The notes beneath the pieces are model-generated. The model was not told the DNA's origin and did not search any database. It worked only from the letters and a program-made list of their open reading frames with translations. From Calditrichota bacterium (GTDB lineage: Bacteria; Calditrichota; Calditrichia; Calditrichales; Calditrichaceae), in NCBI GenBank assembly GCA_013151275.1, contig JAADIP010000019.1, forward strand, positions 1 through 32,294: a stretch of 32,294 nt of DNA, given 5' to 3'. The translations under genes and the position numbers were made by a program. Shown here in pieces: positions 24,146 through 32,294 of the stretch (position 1 is the first letter of the stretch; every line of letters begins with the position of its first letter).

Positions 24146-25438
24146 ATGCGCGTTTATTTATCGCTTATCCTGTTTATGTTTTTTATTCCCGGCTTGAGCC
24201 GCGCTCAAACCGAAGCCGGGCTGCGGGAACTAATCCGCCTCTCCTTAAAACAAAATGCCGATGTTCTGGTGCAGGAGGTGCAGACCCGTATCGCCGGTTT
24301 GCGGGGGCTTCAGGCTTTAAGCGGTTTGCTGCCAAACTTAAAAGCCGACGCGGGTTACGTTTATTCTTCTGTCCGTAACGGAGCGCCTGCTTTTGTGGGC
24401 GCCAACGGAGAAAAAGAAACCATGGCGTATCTGGCTTTGCATCAGTCTCTGTTTGACGCCGATATCTGGCAGCGTTATCGCGGAAGTAATATCGAACAGG
24501 ATAAACAGAACGTTCTTTTGCGGCAAATAAGGCAGGATGTAATGCAACTGGTCATCGGGACCTATTTCAACACCCTTAAGCTGCGGGGCGAAGTACGGAT
24601 TTATCGGGAAAATCTTAAGTCCTTTCGCTTAATGTATGAACAAAGCAAATTGTTATACGGGTCAGGCTCGGTTCCCGAAATCGATGTAAAAAAATCGCGT
24701 GTGGAATTTCTGCTTCAAAAGAACGGCTTGCGGCAGTCGCAAAAAGAGTATCGTGCCGCCTTGAATCGACTGAAAGAGCTGGTCGGCTTAGCCATAACCG
24801 ATTCATTAAAAATAACGGACTTTCCTCCGCAAAAAGTTGTCCTGAACAGTCTGCAACATTATGAAAAAAACGCGCTGCAACATCGTCCCGAATGGCAGGC
24901 AATCAAACTGACGGAACGCGGATTGGTTTTACGGCGGCAAACCGCTGTGCTGAGAAACATGCCGACGGTTGAAGCCGACATTTACTACGGCTGGGATTCA
25001 AATCCGCCATTGACAAAAAGGAACAGAGGGTGGCAGGGTCTGGTCAACATTAGCCTGCCCCTCTGGAGTTGGGGCGCGCAAAAAGCCGATTACCGGATCG
25101 CTGCTCTTAAGCTGAAACAACTGAGGCAGAAACAGCAAAAGCTGAAAAAACAAATATTGCAGGAAATCATCAACGCCTACCATGAAGCGCAACTACAGCG
25201 GGAACAGATTAAGACCATGGAAGAGAGTAAAAGCGAAGCCGCTCAGGCTGTTAAGATGGCAAAGATCGGTTATCAGGAAGGGAGCATCACCAACCTGGAA
25301 TTGATTAACACCCAAAAGCTGTACACCCGCACTCAGGTTGAGTATTTAGCAGCCTTCTACAATTTTTATATCGCCAAAGCCGCTCTTTTGCGAGCCGTCG
25401 GTTTGTTAAAGGAGGATTTGTCATGGATAGACGAATAA
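24146..25438 (+). CDS. TolC-like outer membrane efflux protein of the RND array
   Basis: A 430-residue outer membrane factor. The signal peptide ends at 'GLSRAQ' (about 21). The usual opening 'LRELIRLSLKQNADVLV' follows, then two helical repeats with coiled-coil stretches ('LKQLRQKQQKLKKQILQEI' near 310-330). The second repeat carries the family turn 'QEGSITNLELINTQKLYTR'. It is shorter than the TolC homologue at 6352-7818 and not close to it. It should form the outer-membrane duct for the adaptors and RND pumps encoded directly downstream. The 190-base gap before it has a direct repeat CAAGCACAAG (twice, near 24012-24033) but no clear promoter, so read-through from the PepSY gene is possible. 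AAGGAAA lies before the ATG. Confidence 0.92.
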   Translation: MRVYLSLILFMFFIPGLSRAQTEAGLRELIRLSLKQNADVLVQEVQTRIAGLRGLQALSGLLPNLKADAGYVYSSVRNGAPAFVGANGEKETMAYLALHQSLFDADIWQRYRGSNIEQDKQNVLLRQIRQDVMQLVIGTYFNTLKLRGEVRIYRENLKSFRLMYEQSKLLYGSGSVPEIDVKKSRVEFLLQKNGLRQSQKEYRAALNRLKELVGLAITDSLKITDFPPQKVVLNSLQHYEKNALQHRPEWQAIKLTERGLVLRRQTAVLRNMPTVEADIYYGWDSNPPLTKRNRGWQGLVNISLPLWSWGAQKADYRIAALKLKQLRQKQQKLKKQILQEIINAYHEAQLQREQIKTMEESKSEAAQAVKMAKIGYQEGSITNLELINTQKLYTRTQVEYLAAFYNFYIAKAALLRAVGLLKEDLSWIDE

Positions 25439-25473
25439 GTCGTTTTTTTGAGAGAGGACAAGAGGTAATATTA

Positions 25474-25551
25474 ATGTTTCGGTTCGGCGGTTTGATGATC
25501 TTTGTCTCTTGTTTTGTCTGCCTTTACGTGCGCAAACCGTGGCTCCCGTAA
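25474..25551 (+). other. Out-of-frame signal peptide start of the following MFP gene
   Basis: The ATG at 25474 begins 'MFRFGGLMIFVSCF', a basic-then-hydrophobic signal-peptide start, in the frame offset by one from the adaptor body. Read on unchanged, this frame stops at 25549-25551. A single missing base around 25507-25520 (for example in the TTTT run) would join it to 'CLPLRAQTVAPVK' of the adaptor and create a normal signal peptide with cleavage near 'LRA-Q'. It is therefore the likely true 5' end of the adaptor gene. Confidence 0.7.
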
Positions 25552-26504
25552 AAGTTTGCGCGGTCCGCGTCGCTCCCATCGCCGAAATGGTGGAAGGGCA
25601 CGGGGTCATTAAACCGTTTCCCAAAAACGACGTAAAACTTTCCGCCGTTTCCCCCCTGCGCGTCAGTACAATTTATGTAAAGCCCGGAGACAGAGTCAAA
25701 AAAGGTCAACGCGTGATAAAGCTGCAACGGGATCAATCGCAGGATATGGCTGTCCGAAAAGCAAAAATTGCCATGGAACAAGCTTCGATTAATCTGAAAC
25801 GAGCGCAAAAATTATTTGATAGCGGGGTTATTGCCCGCGTGAAGTTGGAACAGGCTCAGACGGAGTTTAATCTGGCTAAAGCGGATTACGAATTGGAAAA
25901 ACGATCCCTTCAATATGCAATCGAAAACAGCATTCTGCTATCGCCGATAGACGGGGTGGTTAGCAGTGTGAACGGAGTAGTCGGTCAGGTAGCCGATCCT
26001 TCGCAGGTTTTGGCGCATATTATAAACACCCGTCGCATTATAGCCAGTATCGGAGTGGAAACCGAAGATATCGAAAAAATCAAAACGGGTCAGCGTGCGG
26101 AGATCACCATCCCGAATTTGTCGGACGGTAAGGTATTTGCGGGCAGAGTGATTAAACAAAACAAAGAAATCGACCCCGAAACGCAGCTCATTCATATCTG
26201 GATTGAATTGGCAAATCCTCGCCGAATTTTACAGCCGGGCATGTTTGCCGTGGCTCATATTTTTGTTAACGAAGAACCAAAGGCGCTGATTGTGCCCAGG
26301 TCAGCCGTGCTCGGCGACTATGACGGTTATTATGTGTACGTGGTGGAAAAGGATACGGCTCGTAAGGTCGCCGTCAAACCCGGCATCATTACCGATAACA
26401 AAGCTCAGATTCTGCAAGGGCTTCGGATCGGGCAGACGGTCGTTTATCTGGGCAATTACGAATTGGAAAACGGAATGAAAGTAATGATTAAGAAGAAAGA
26501 GTGA
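25509..26504 (+). CDS. RND-type membrane fusion protein (periplasmic adaptor), apparently frameshifted at its 5' end
   Basis: The intact frame gives 331 residues from a TTG at 25509, but this start leaves only 'FCLPLRAQ' of a signal peptide and has no ribosome binding site. The real start is probably the ATG at 25474 in another frame. The body is a standard adaptor. The first lipoyl half is 'LRVSTIYVKPGDRVKKGQRV' (about 50-69), followed by a helical hairpin (about 75-135, 'LFDSGVIARVKLEQAQTEF'). The second lipoyl half is 'LLSPIDGVVSSVNGVVGQ'. A beta-barrel and a membrane-proximal domain follow, ending 'QTVVYLGNYELENGMKVMI'. It should link the TolC protein upstream with the RND pump at 26615. 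If the shift is real the protein may not be exported; a sequencing or assembly indel is equally possible. Confidence 0.85.
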   Translation: MFCLPLRAQTVAPVKVCAVRVAPIAEMVEGHGVIKPFPKNDVKLSAVSPLRVSTIYVKPGDRVKKGQRVIKLQRDQSQDMAVRKAKIAMEQASINLKRAQKLFDSGVIARVKLEQAQTEFNLAKADYELEKRSLQYAIENSILLSPIDGVVSSVNGVVGQVADPSQVLAHIINTRRIIASIGVETEDIEKIKTGQRAEITIPNLSDGKVFAGRVIKQNKEIDPETQLIHIWIELANPRRILQPGMFAVAHIFVNEEPKALIVPRSAVLGDYDGYYVYVVEKDTARKVAVKPGIITDNKAQILQGLRIGQTVVYLGNYELENGMKVMIKKKE

Positions 26505-26614
26505 ATTTGATATTCAATCTTCGACCGCGCTCAGGCTGACGGTCTGCTATCGCCGCCGGCGCAGCCAAACCCCGAAATTAAAGCAACTTTCTATTTATCC
26601 GCTTAGGTGAGAAA

Positions 26615-29600
26615 ATGGATATTGGCAATATAATGACAAAGCATGTTAAATCGATTCTGTTTATCGTTCTGGCGCTCACTCTGGCAGGCGTGTTCAGCGC
26701 TTTCCGGCTTCCCGTGGCTCTTTTCCCCGATATTGAATTTCCGCGTATTTCGATTACCGCCGAGGCGGGCGATATGCCGGCAGACCGCATGATGATGACC
26801 GTTACACGCAAGCTGGAAGAAGCGGTGAATTCCATTCAGGATGTGGTTAATGTGCGTTCGGCAACCAGTCGCGGCGCCGCCGAGTTGTCCGTTAATTTCC
26901 GCTGGAATATCGACATGATTAAAGCCGAGCTGTTGGTGAACAACGCCATTAATCAAATCAAAAGCGAACTGCCTCCCAATTTTCAATTTTTGGTGCGACG
27001 AATGAATCCCACAATTTACCCCATTATCGGTTACAGCCTTACTTCGGACAAAAAGAGTCCGGTGGATTTGCGTAATTACGCCGAATACATGCTCAGACCA
27101 ATTTTAACCGGTATTGACGGAGTGGCTAAAGTAGCGATTTTGGGCGGGCGAACCAAAGAATACGAGGTGCTTGTCAATCCCGAACGCCTGAAGTCTTACC
27201 GCCTTTCACTCGGCGATCTCGTTGAAGCCGTCGAAAAAACCAATATCATCGAATCCGTCGGTAAAATTGAACAGGACTACAAACTATTCCTGACTCTGAT
27301 AGACGGTCAGTACACCTCTGAAAAAGATATCGGTCAAACCATTATTAAAACGGATCATCAAACCCCCGTTTTCTTAAGCGACGTGGCTCTCATTCGCGCT
27401 TCGGTGCGCCCGGAATGGACACGCGTTACGGCTAACGGGCATGACGCCGTCTTGTTAAATATTTACCAGCAGCCCGGAGGCAATACGGTTAAAATAGACG
27501 CCGAAATTAAAAAAACCCTTCTTGCAATGAAAAACAGCATTCCGGCAAATATTGCTCTTTCAAAATTTTACGACCAATCCGAATTGATTGTGGAAAGCAT
27601 GAAAAACGTGCGCGACAGTATTTTTATCGGGATCATTCTGGCTGTCTTAATTTTACTGGCTTTTCTGCGCAACTGGAAAATTACGCTGATTGCTTCTTTG
27701 GATGTCCCGTTGACTATTGCCATCACCATACTGTTTATGCATTTTTTTAATATGAGTTTTAATATTATGACCCTTGGCGGACTGGCGGCAGCCATCGGCT
27801 TGATTATCGACGACGCTATTGTGGTGGTGGAAAATATTATCCGCCATCTGGCTGTTTCCAAAGAAAAACCTCAAAACGCGGTGCATCGCTCGCTGAAAGA
27901 AATTTATCATCCCATTTTAGGTTCTTCCTTCAGCACTATTGTGGTTTTCGCGCCGCTGGCAATGCTGACAGGCGTGACCGGCGCATTTTTCAAGTCGCTT
28001 TCGCTGACCATGGCTATCAGTCTGTTTGTTTCCATGCTGCTTTCAATGTTCTTTATCCCCATCCTTTCCCGACGCTATATTACCGAAAAAGACGCCGAAA
28101 AGCAGGAAACCGCCGGCAGGTTTTTGATATTGATGTACGACTATTATGAACGCCTCATGCGTTATCTGTTCAGGCGCAGATGGCTGGCGTTTGCAGCCGG
28201 ATTTCTGCTAATGATTTTTGCTTACGGATTGTATCATAATTTGCCCAGCGGCTTTTTACCCGATATGGACGAAGGCACATTCATTCTGGATTACCGCACC
28301 GCGCCGGGCACTTCTCTGAAAGAGACCAACCGCGTTCTGCTGCAGATTGAAGATATTCTGAAGCAAACCCCGGAAGTGGCAAGTTATTCCAGACGCACCG
28401 GTTTGCAGTTGGGCGGCGGCTTGACGGAAGCTAATAACGGCGATTTTTTAGTGCGCCTGAAAAGCAGACGTTCCGCGGGCATTCAGGAGGTGATCGCCCG
28501 TGTGCGTGAAAATGTGCTGCGCCGCGTGCCGGGAATCAAAATTGAGTTTGCCCAGCTTATGGGCGATTTAATCGGCGATTTGACCGCCGTGCCCCAGCCC
28601 ATCGAGATAAAAATTTTCGGCGACAATTATCGGCAAATCAAATCGATTTCGGAACAAGTGGTTCAAACTATCCAAAAAGTGCGCGGAGTCGTGGATATTT
28701 ATGACGGCGTCACTATTGCCGGTTCTTCGATTTTAATTAAAGTAAAACCCTTGGTGGCGGGACTGTACGGTTTGACGACGGATGACATTCGCCGCGAAGT
28801 GAACGCCGCCGTTAACGGACAGGTGGCTTCCGAAGTGCAGGACCGCCTGTACATGACCGGTGTGCGCATCCGCTATCCGCTTGTTGACCGTTTAAATATC
28901 GATCGCATCAAACGCATACGCATCCTGACGCCCAACGGCGATTATATTTCCCTGGCTACTGTGGCAAATTTGTCTGTTCTGAACGGTCAGCCGGAATTAA
29001 CGCGCGAAAATCTCAAACAGATGATAGCCGTTACAGCGCGTATCAGCGGACGCGATATGGGCGGCACATTAAACGAAATCCAAACTAAAATAAATCGGCA
29101 GATCCGGCTGCCGGCGTCTGTCTTCATTAAATATGGCGGTCTGTACGAAGAACAACAAAAATCATTTAAAGGTCTGCTGACGGTGCTGGCTCTGGCTATT
29201 CTGTTGGTGTTCAGCGTACAACTGCTGGAATTTGAATCCTTTAAAATACCGCTCATTATTTTGTCGCTTTCGGTTTTATCGCTCGGCGGCGTGTTTATGA
29301 TGCTGCGCGTTACCGGCGTGGCGTTGAATATTTCATCCATGATGGGCATGATTATGATTATCGGAATTGTGGCGGAAAACGCCATTTTTCTGATTCACTA
29401 TATTCAAATGTTCAAACAACGGGACATGTCTCTGCAAACGGCGATTATTGAAGCAGGCAAAGTGCGTATGCGTCCGATTATTATGACTACCTTAGCCGCC
29501 GTGCTTGCCTTAACCCCGCTGGCAATGGGACTGGGCGCAGGCGCGCAGATGCAGCAGCCGCTTGCGCTGGCGGTTATCGGCGGTTTTTCCCTTTCCGCCG

Positions 29601-29689
29601 TGCTGCTCCTGTTTTTGCTGCCGGTTTATTTTTTGAGCGCGTTCTCAGTTAGTCATCGCGCAAACAGACGTCGGTTTGTTTCCGGATAG
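26615..29689 (+). CDS. RND efflux pump inner-membrane subunit (AcrB/HAE-like), first of two
   Basis: A full-length RND permease of 1024 residues. It has TM1 at about 11-31, a first porter loop, TM2-6 at about 335-490, a second periplasmic loop, and the final spans to about 1010. The TM4 proton-relay pair Asp399-Asp400 is in 'GLIIDDAIVVVEN', which fits the HAE (drug/amphiphile) group rather than the CzcA metal group. The TM10 segment reads 'IGIVAENAIFLIHY', with Glu921 where AcrB-type pumps have the relay Lys. Substrate cannot be assigned. An MFP gene precedes it after a 110-base gap that contains a dispersed-repeat word (TTCGACCGCGCTCAGG). A second MFP and a second RND gene follow. GGTGAG lies before the ATG. 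Confidence 0.95.
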   Translation: MDIGNIMTKHVKSILFIVLALTLAGVFSAFRLPVALFPDIEFPRISITAEAGDMPADRMMMTVTRKLEEAVNSIQDVVNVRSATSRGAAELSVNFRWNIDMIKAELLVNNAINQIKSELPPNFQFLVRRMNPTIYPIIGYSLTSDKKSPVDLRNYAEYMLRPILTGIDGVAKVAILGGRTKEYEVLVNPERLKSYRLSLGDLVEAVEKTNIIESVGKIEQDYKLFLTLIDGQYTSEKDIGQTIIKTDHQTPVFLSDVALIRASVRPEWTRVTANGHDAVLLNIYQQPGGNTVKIDAEIKKTLLAMKNSIPANIALSKFYDQSELIVESMKNVRDSIFIGIILAVLILLAFLRNWKITLIASLDVPLTIAITILFMHFFNMSFNIMTLGGLAAAIGLIIDDAIVVVENIIRHLAVSKEKPQNAVHRSLKEIYHPILGSSFSTIVVFAPLAMLTGVTGAFFKSLSLTMAISLFVSMLLSMFFIPILSRRYITEKDAEKQETAGRFLILMYDYYERLMRYLFRRRWLAFAAGFLLMIFAYGLYHNLPSGFLPDMDEGTFILDYRTAPGTSLKETNRVLLQIEDILKQTPEVASYSRRTGLQLGGGLTEANNGDFLVRLKSRRSAGIQEVIARVRENVLRRVPGIKIEFAQLMGDLIGDLTAVPQPIEIKIFGDNYRQIKSISEQVVQTIQKVRGVVDIYDGVTIAGSSILIKVKPLVAGLYGLTTDDIRREVNAAVNGQVASEVQDRLYMTGVRIRYPLVDRLNIDRIKRIRILTPNGDYISLATVANLSVLNGQPELTRENLKQMIAVTARISGRDMGGTLNEIQTKINRQIRLPASVFIKYGGLYEEQQKSFKGLLTVLALAILLVFSVQLLEFESFKIPLIILSLSVLSLGGVFMMLRVTGVALNISSMMGMIMIIGIVAENAIFLIHYIQMFKQRDMSLQTAIIEAGKVRMRPIIMTTLAAVLALTPLAMGLGAGAQMQQPLALAVIGGFSLSAVLLLFLLPVYFLSAFSVSHRANRRRFVSG

Positions 29690-29773
29690 CCTTGCCGAAG
29701 TCGCGCCGGAGTAAATCGAAGTCCGATGTATTGAAATTTTTTACAATAAAATAGATTATCAAAGGAATAAAAG

Positions 29774-30823
29774 ATGCGTTCATTATTTGCTATTATCTTG
29801 TTTGGTGCGCTGCTTTTTTCGGGGCAGGGCTGCAGGGACAGGGCTAAAGATGCCGGATCGTTTTCCTTGCGGAAGGATTCGGTAAAGGTCACTTCGATGA
29901 CACTGTTTAAACAGGTACGGGGCTACGGTCGTCTGGAAGCAATATCCGCCGAAAACCTTATTGTCCGTTTTAACGGCAACATCAGACTGAACAGGGAAGG
30001 AACGACCTTTAAAAAGGGTCAGTTGATTTACCGCTTAACCGGGCAGGATATTGAACTGCAAAAAATGAAACTCGGAAACGCTTTAAGTCAGGCAAAGGCT
30101 CGCTTCGATTACGAACAGTCTGTTTATAGTCGTAAAAAGAAACTGATCGATAATAAAGTATTGCCTCGCAAAGAACGGGATAAAATTATCTACAATTTTA
30201 CCGCTGCCAAAGAAAATTTAAAGCAGGCTGAAACGCGCTGGCGCTATTTTTTGAACATGACCGCCTTTAAAGCTCCTTTTGACGGATTCCTGAGCAATCT
30301 TTCGGTCAATCAGGGAGAATATGTGCAAAAAGGTCGGAGCATTGGTCTTTTTTCCTCGGATTCCGGATTTAAGTTGATCGGCACAATTTACGGCGACACT
30401 TTATTTTCTATCCGATCCGAACCTTTAGTAATTGAATTGAACGGCGTTTTTCAAACCGGCGGACGCATCATGTTCCTGGAAAAAACGATTAATCCCACCA
30501 GCGGCGGGCATACCTTTTGGGCAAAGTTAGATTCTGTTTCGAACGGGCTTTATTCAGGCTCCTATGTTCGCTACGCTTTGAAGTTTGATCCTTATCAGAC
30601 GCCGGTTGTTCCCAAAACGGCTTTAGTGCTGGAAAAAGGTAAGTTTTACGTTGTCCAAAGGGTCGGCGGAAAATATAAAAATGTCGCGGTAGCTGTCGGG
30701 CGGAGAGTTAATGATATTGTTGAAATTAAAAAAGGTCTCAAAGCGGGCGCCGTGGTGCTGACCCGCGGAGCTTTTGAAATTTTCCACCGCAATTTGCAGA
30801 AGACGATGAAAGTGGCGGATTAA
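29774..30823 (+). CDS. Lipoprotein membrane fusion protein of the RND array, second adaptor
   Basis: A 349-residue adaptor. The lipobox 'SGQGC' puts the acylated Cys at 20, so it is anchored by lipid rather than a span. The order is the usual one: lipoyl half 'NIRLNREGTTFKKGQLIYRL' (about 69-89), helical hairpin (about 95-155), lipoyl half 'FKAPFDGFLSNLSVNQGEYV', beta barrel, and a membrane-proximal domain ending 'AGAVVLTRGAFEIF'. It differs clearly from the first adaptor at 25509. It lies 84 bases after the first RND gene and 128 bases before the second, suggesting it belongs to the second pump or completes a mixed complex. AAAGGA lies before the ATG. Confidence 0.92.
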   Translation: MRSLFAIILFGALLFSGQGCRDRAKDAGSFSLRKDSVKVTSMTLFKQVRGYGRLEAISAENLIVRFNGNIRLNREGTTFKKGQLIYRLTGQDIELQKMKLGNALSQAKARFDYEQSVYSRKKKLIDNKVLPRKERDKIIYNFTAAKENLKQAETRWRYFLNMTAFKAPFDGFLSNLSVNQGEYVQKGRSIGLFSSDSGFKLIGTIYGDTLFSIRSEPLVIELNGVFQTGGRIMFLEKTINPTSGGHTFWAKLDSVSNGLYSGSYVRYALKFDPYQTPVVPKTALVLEKGKFYVVQRVGGKYKNVAVAVGRRVNDIVEIKKGLKAGAVVLTRGAFEIFHRNLQKTMKVAD

Positions 30824-30951
30824 TAAAATGTCATTTTTCGATTACTCCGGGAGCGGCGTTTCCGCAGCCGCAAAGTTTTTGAAAATCCGATCGATTCGGT
30901 TAATCGTGATTCGCAAATTAATATTGCCGTTGACGGCGAAAAGGTAAAATA

Positions 30952-32294
30952 ATGAATATTTGGGAAAAATTTATTCGGCGACCTGTTTATTCTTTGCTGC
31001 TGATACTTATTCTGGTTTTCGGCGGAACGTGGAGCCTGATGCGCATGCCCGTGGATTATTTTCCCGGTTTAAAGTATCCGTTGATAAATGTTATTACTCA
31101 ATATCCGGGAATTTCTCCGCAAGACATGGAAATTCTGGTTACAAGACCCATTGAAAACAAGTTGCAGGGGATACGCGGCATTCACCGCACATCGTCGATT
31201 TCTTCAATCGGCATATCGCAGGTAACCGTGGAATTCAATCAGGGTTACAGCATGACGGAAGCCCGTCAACTGGCGACGGCTGCTATTTCCCGGCTTTCGG
31301 GGCAACTGCCGGACGGGGTTCATCCTTTAATTGACGATCTTGGCGGTCGGATGCAGAAGATTATCAGTTTTACTTTCGTGAATTCTTCTTTACCGCCAAC
31401 CGAACTGCGCCGCTTTGTTCAGTACCGGCTGAAACCCGCTTTGCACAGCGTTGCCGGTATTTCACGCATCGATGTCTTCGGAGGTCAACGCCCGGCTTAT
31501 ATTGTGGAACCGGATATAAACGCCATGCGCCGCCTGAATTTAAGTCTGGAGGATCTGGCGCGTATTTTAAAGGAAAACAGCATAGCCGTTTCAGGTCGTT
31601 ATTTGCGAATGGGTCATCTGGATATTCCCGTCCGCGGAAACGGGCGCATTCAAACCCAGGACGACATTCGTTTTCTGGCTGTGGGGAAAACTTCAACCGG
31701 TCTGCCCGTGTTTCTGAAAGACATAGCGCAAATCCGCCAGGGCGGTTTACCCGAACACTATGTTGTGCGCAGCGATAGTCAACCGGCTGTTGCTCTGATA
31801 ATCCAGAAAGAAGACGGTTACGGCACGATTAAGGTCGCCCGCGCCGTTGAGCGGAAATTGCAGTCGTTAACGAATATTCTGCCCGCCGGAACGGTGATTC
31901 GTAAGTTCTACGACCAGTCGGAAATTCTCAGCGAATCCATGGGCGGCGTTAAAATCGAAATGCTTATCGGCGCGTTGCTCGCCATGCTGGCTCTGTTCTT
32001 TTTTCTGCGCCGCTTAACGCCGATGCTGATCGTTTCGTTAACCATCCCGCTGTCTTTGTTCAGCGCAGCCATGCTTATGTATTTTTCCTCCTTTAGCCTG
32101 AATATGATGACTCTGGCTGCGCTCACCCTTTCCATCGGAATGGTTGTCGATGATTCCATTATCGTCATGGAAAATATCGAACGCTTTCTTGAACAAAAAA
32201 ACACCCTCTTCCGATCGGTGGTGCAGGGAACCAGACAAATTTTAGCCGCCGATGTCAGCGGCACTTTAACCACTATTTCCGTTTTCATTCCCCT
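30952..32294 (+). CDS. RND efflux pump inner-membrane subunit (AcrB/HAE-like), second of two, 3' truncated by window edge
   Basis: The frame is open from the ATG at 30952 to the window end: 447 codons, roughly the first 43% of an RND permease. TM1 is at about 11-30 ('VYSLLLILILVFGGTWSLMR'), with the family segment 'MPVDYFPGLKYPLI' after it. The first porter loop follows, containing 'YPGISPQDMEILVTRPIE' and 'GISRIDVFGGQRPAYIVEPD'. From about 335 come TM2-4 with 'DQSEILSESMGGVK' and 'SIGMVVDDSIIVMENIERF'; the TM4 proton-relay Asp pair is 400-401. It is a paralogue of the pump at 26615 but distinct in sequence. AAGGTAAAATA lies before the ATG. Confidence 0.95.
   Translation, partial: MNIWEKFIRRPVYSLLLILILVFGGTWSLMRMPVDYFPGLKYPLINVITQYPGISPQDMEILVTRPIENKLQGIRGIHRTSSISSIGISQVTVEFNQGYSMTEARQLATAAISRLSGQLPDGVHPLIDDLGGRMQKIISFTFVNSSLPPTELRRFVQYRLKPALHSVAGISRIDVFGGQRPAYIVEPDINAMRRLNLSLEDLARILKENSIAVSGRYLRMGHLDIPVRGNGRIQTQDDIRFLAVGKTSTGLPVFLKDIAQIRQGGLPEHYVVRSDSQPAVALIIQKEDGYGTIKVARAVERKLQSLTNILPAGTVIRKFYDQSEILSESMGGVKIEMLIGALLAMLALFFFLRRLTPMLIVSLTIPLSLFSAAMLMYFSSFSLNMMTLAALTLSIGMVVDDSIIVMENIERFLEQKNTLFRSVVQGTRQILAADVSGTLTTISVFIP

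Noticed and set aside
26615-29689. First RND pump as a CzcA/CusA-type metal exporter, given the metal-stress neighbours
   Set aside because: The TM4 motif is the DD pair of the HAE group rather than the metal-pump signature, so a metal substrate is not supported by sequence.
30828-30947. 39-codon open frame between the second MFP and second RND genes
   Set aside because: It overlaps no conserved signal, has no ribosome binding site of its own and encodes a sequence without a recognisable fold; probably plain intergenic DNA.

Overview
The window is bacterial chromosome from a Gram-negative organism with a TolC-type outer membrane and a type IX secretion system. Two proteins, one at the left edge and a subtilase at 9123-11231, end in a type A T9SS sorting domain with the 'NxPNPFNPxT' signature. 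That signature is common in Calditrichota, Ignavibacteria and other FCB-group lineages. By eye the GC content is in the mid-40s percent. A Calditrichota-like source (relatives of Caldithrix) is my best guess; this is inference and no taxonomic marker gene is present. I see no rRNA, tRNA, CRISPR, transposase or phage gene.

Layout. 1-495 is the 3' end of a T9SS-exported protein, closed by a strong terminator. 1023-2546 (-) is a lone histidine ammonia-lyase-like enzyme. 8437-2887 (-) is one compact operon, tetR-tolC-hlyD-ABC2-ABC2. It has a textbook promoter, a 14-bp operator abutting the -10 box, and a terminator, but no ATPase gene. 8555-9115 is a mosaic of simple and phrase-like repeats. 9123-11563 (-) is a lipoprotein plus secreted subtilase pair; the lipoprotein resembles the tail of the protease's own propeptide. 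11712-14953 (-) holds an MscS channel and a hybrid sensor kinase with two receivers. 15090-17270 (-) holds gpmI and a CoaC-like flavoprotein that lacks the usual cysteine. 17544-18908 (+) holds a beta-hydroxyacid dehydrogenase and a ferritin-like diiron protein.

The right third (19175-32294, all +) reads as a cell-envelope/metal-stress and efflux island. It opens with a near-consensus sigma-54 promoter. Four small proteins follow: a membrane-anchored double zinc ribbon, a Spy/ZraP-like periplasmic protein with a Met-rich repeat tail, a DUF302 protein and a SHOCT protein. Next come an OmpR-type response regulator and its kinase, a PepSY-like lipoprotein, and a TolC / MFP / RND / MFP / RND efflux array whose last gene runs off the window. 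The promoter of the two-component operon and that of the PepSY-like gene share the same architecture: two CTTCA half-sites 11 bp apart, then 11 bp, then a TATCTT -10. I infer that this regulator controls itself and the PepSY gene, and perhaps the pumps behind it. The first MFP gene appears frameshifted between its signal peptide and its body.
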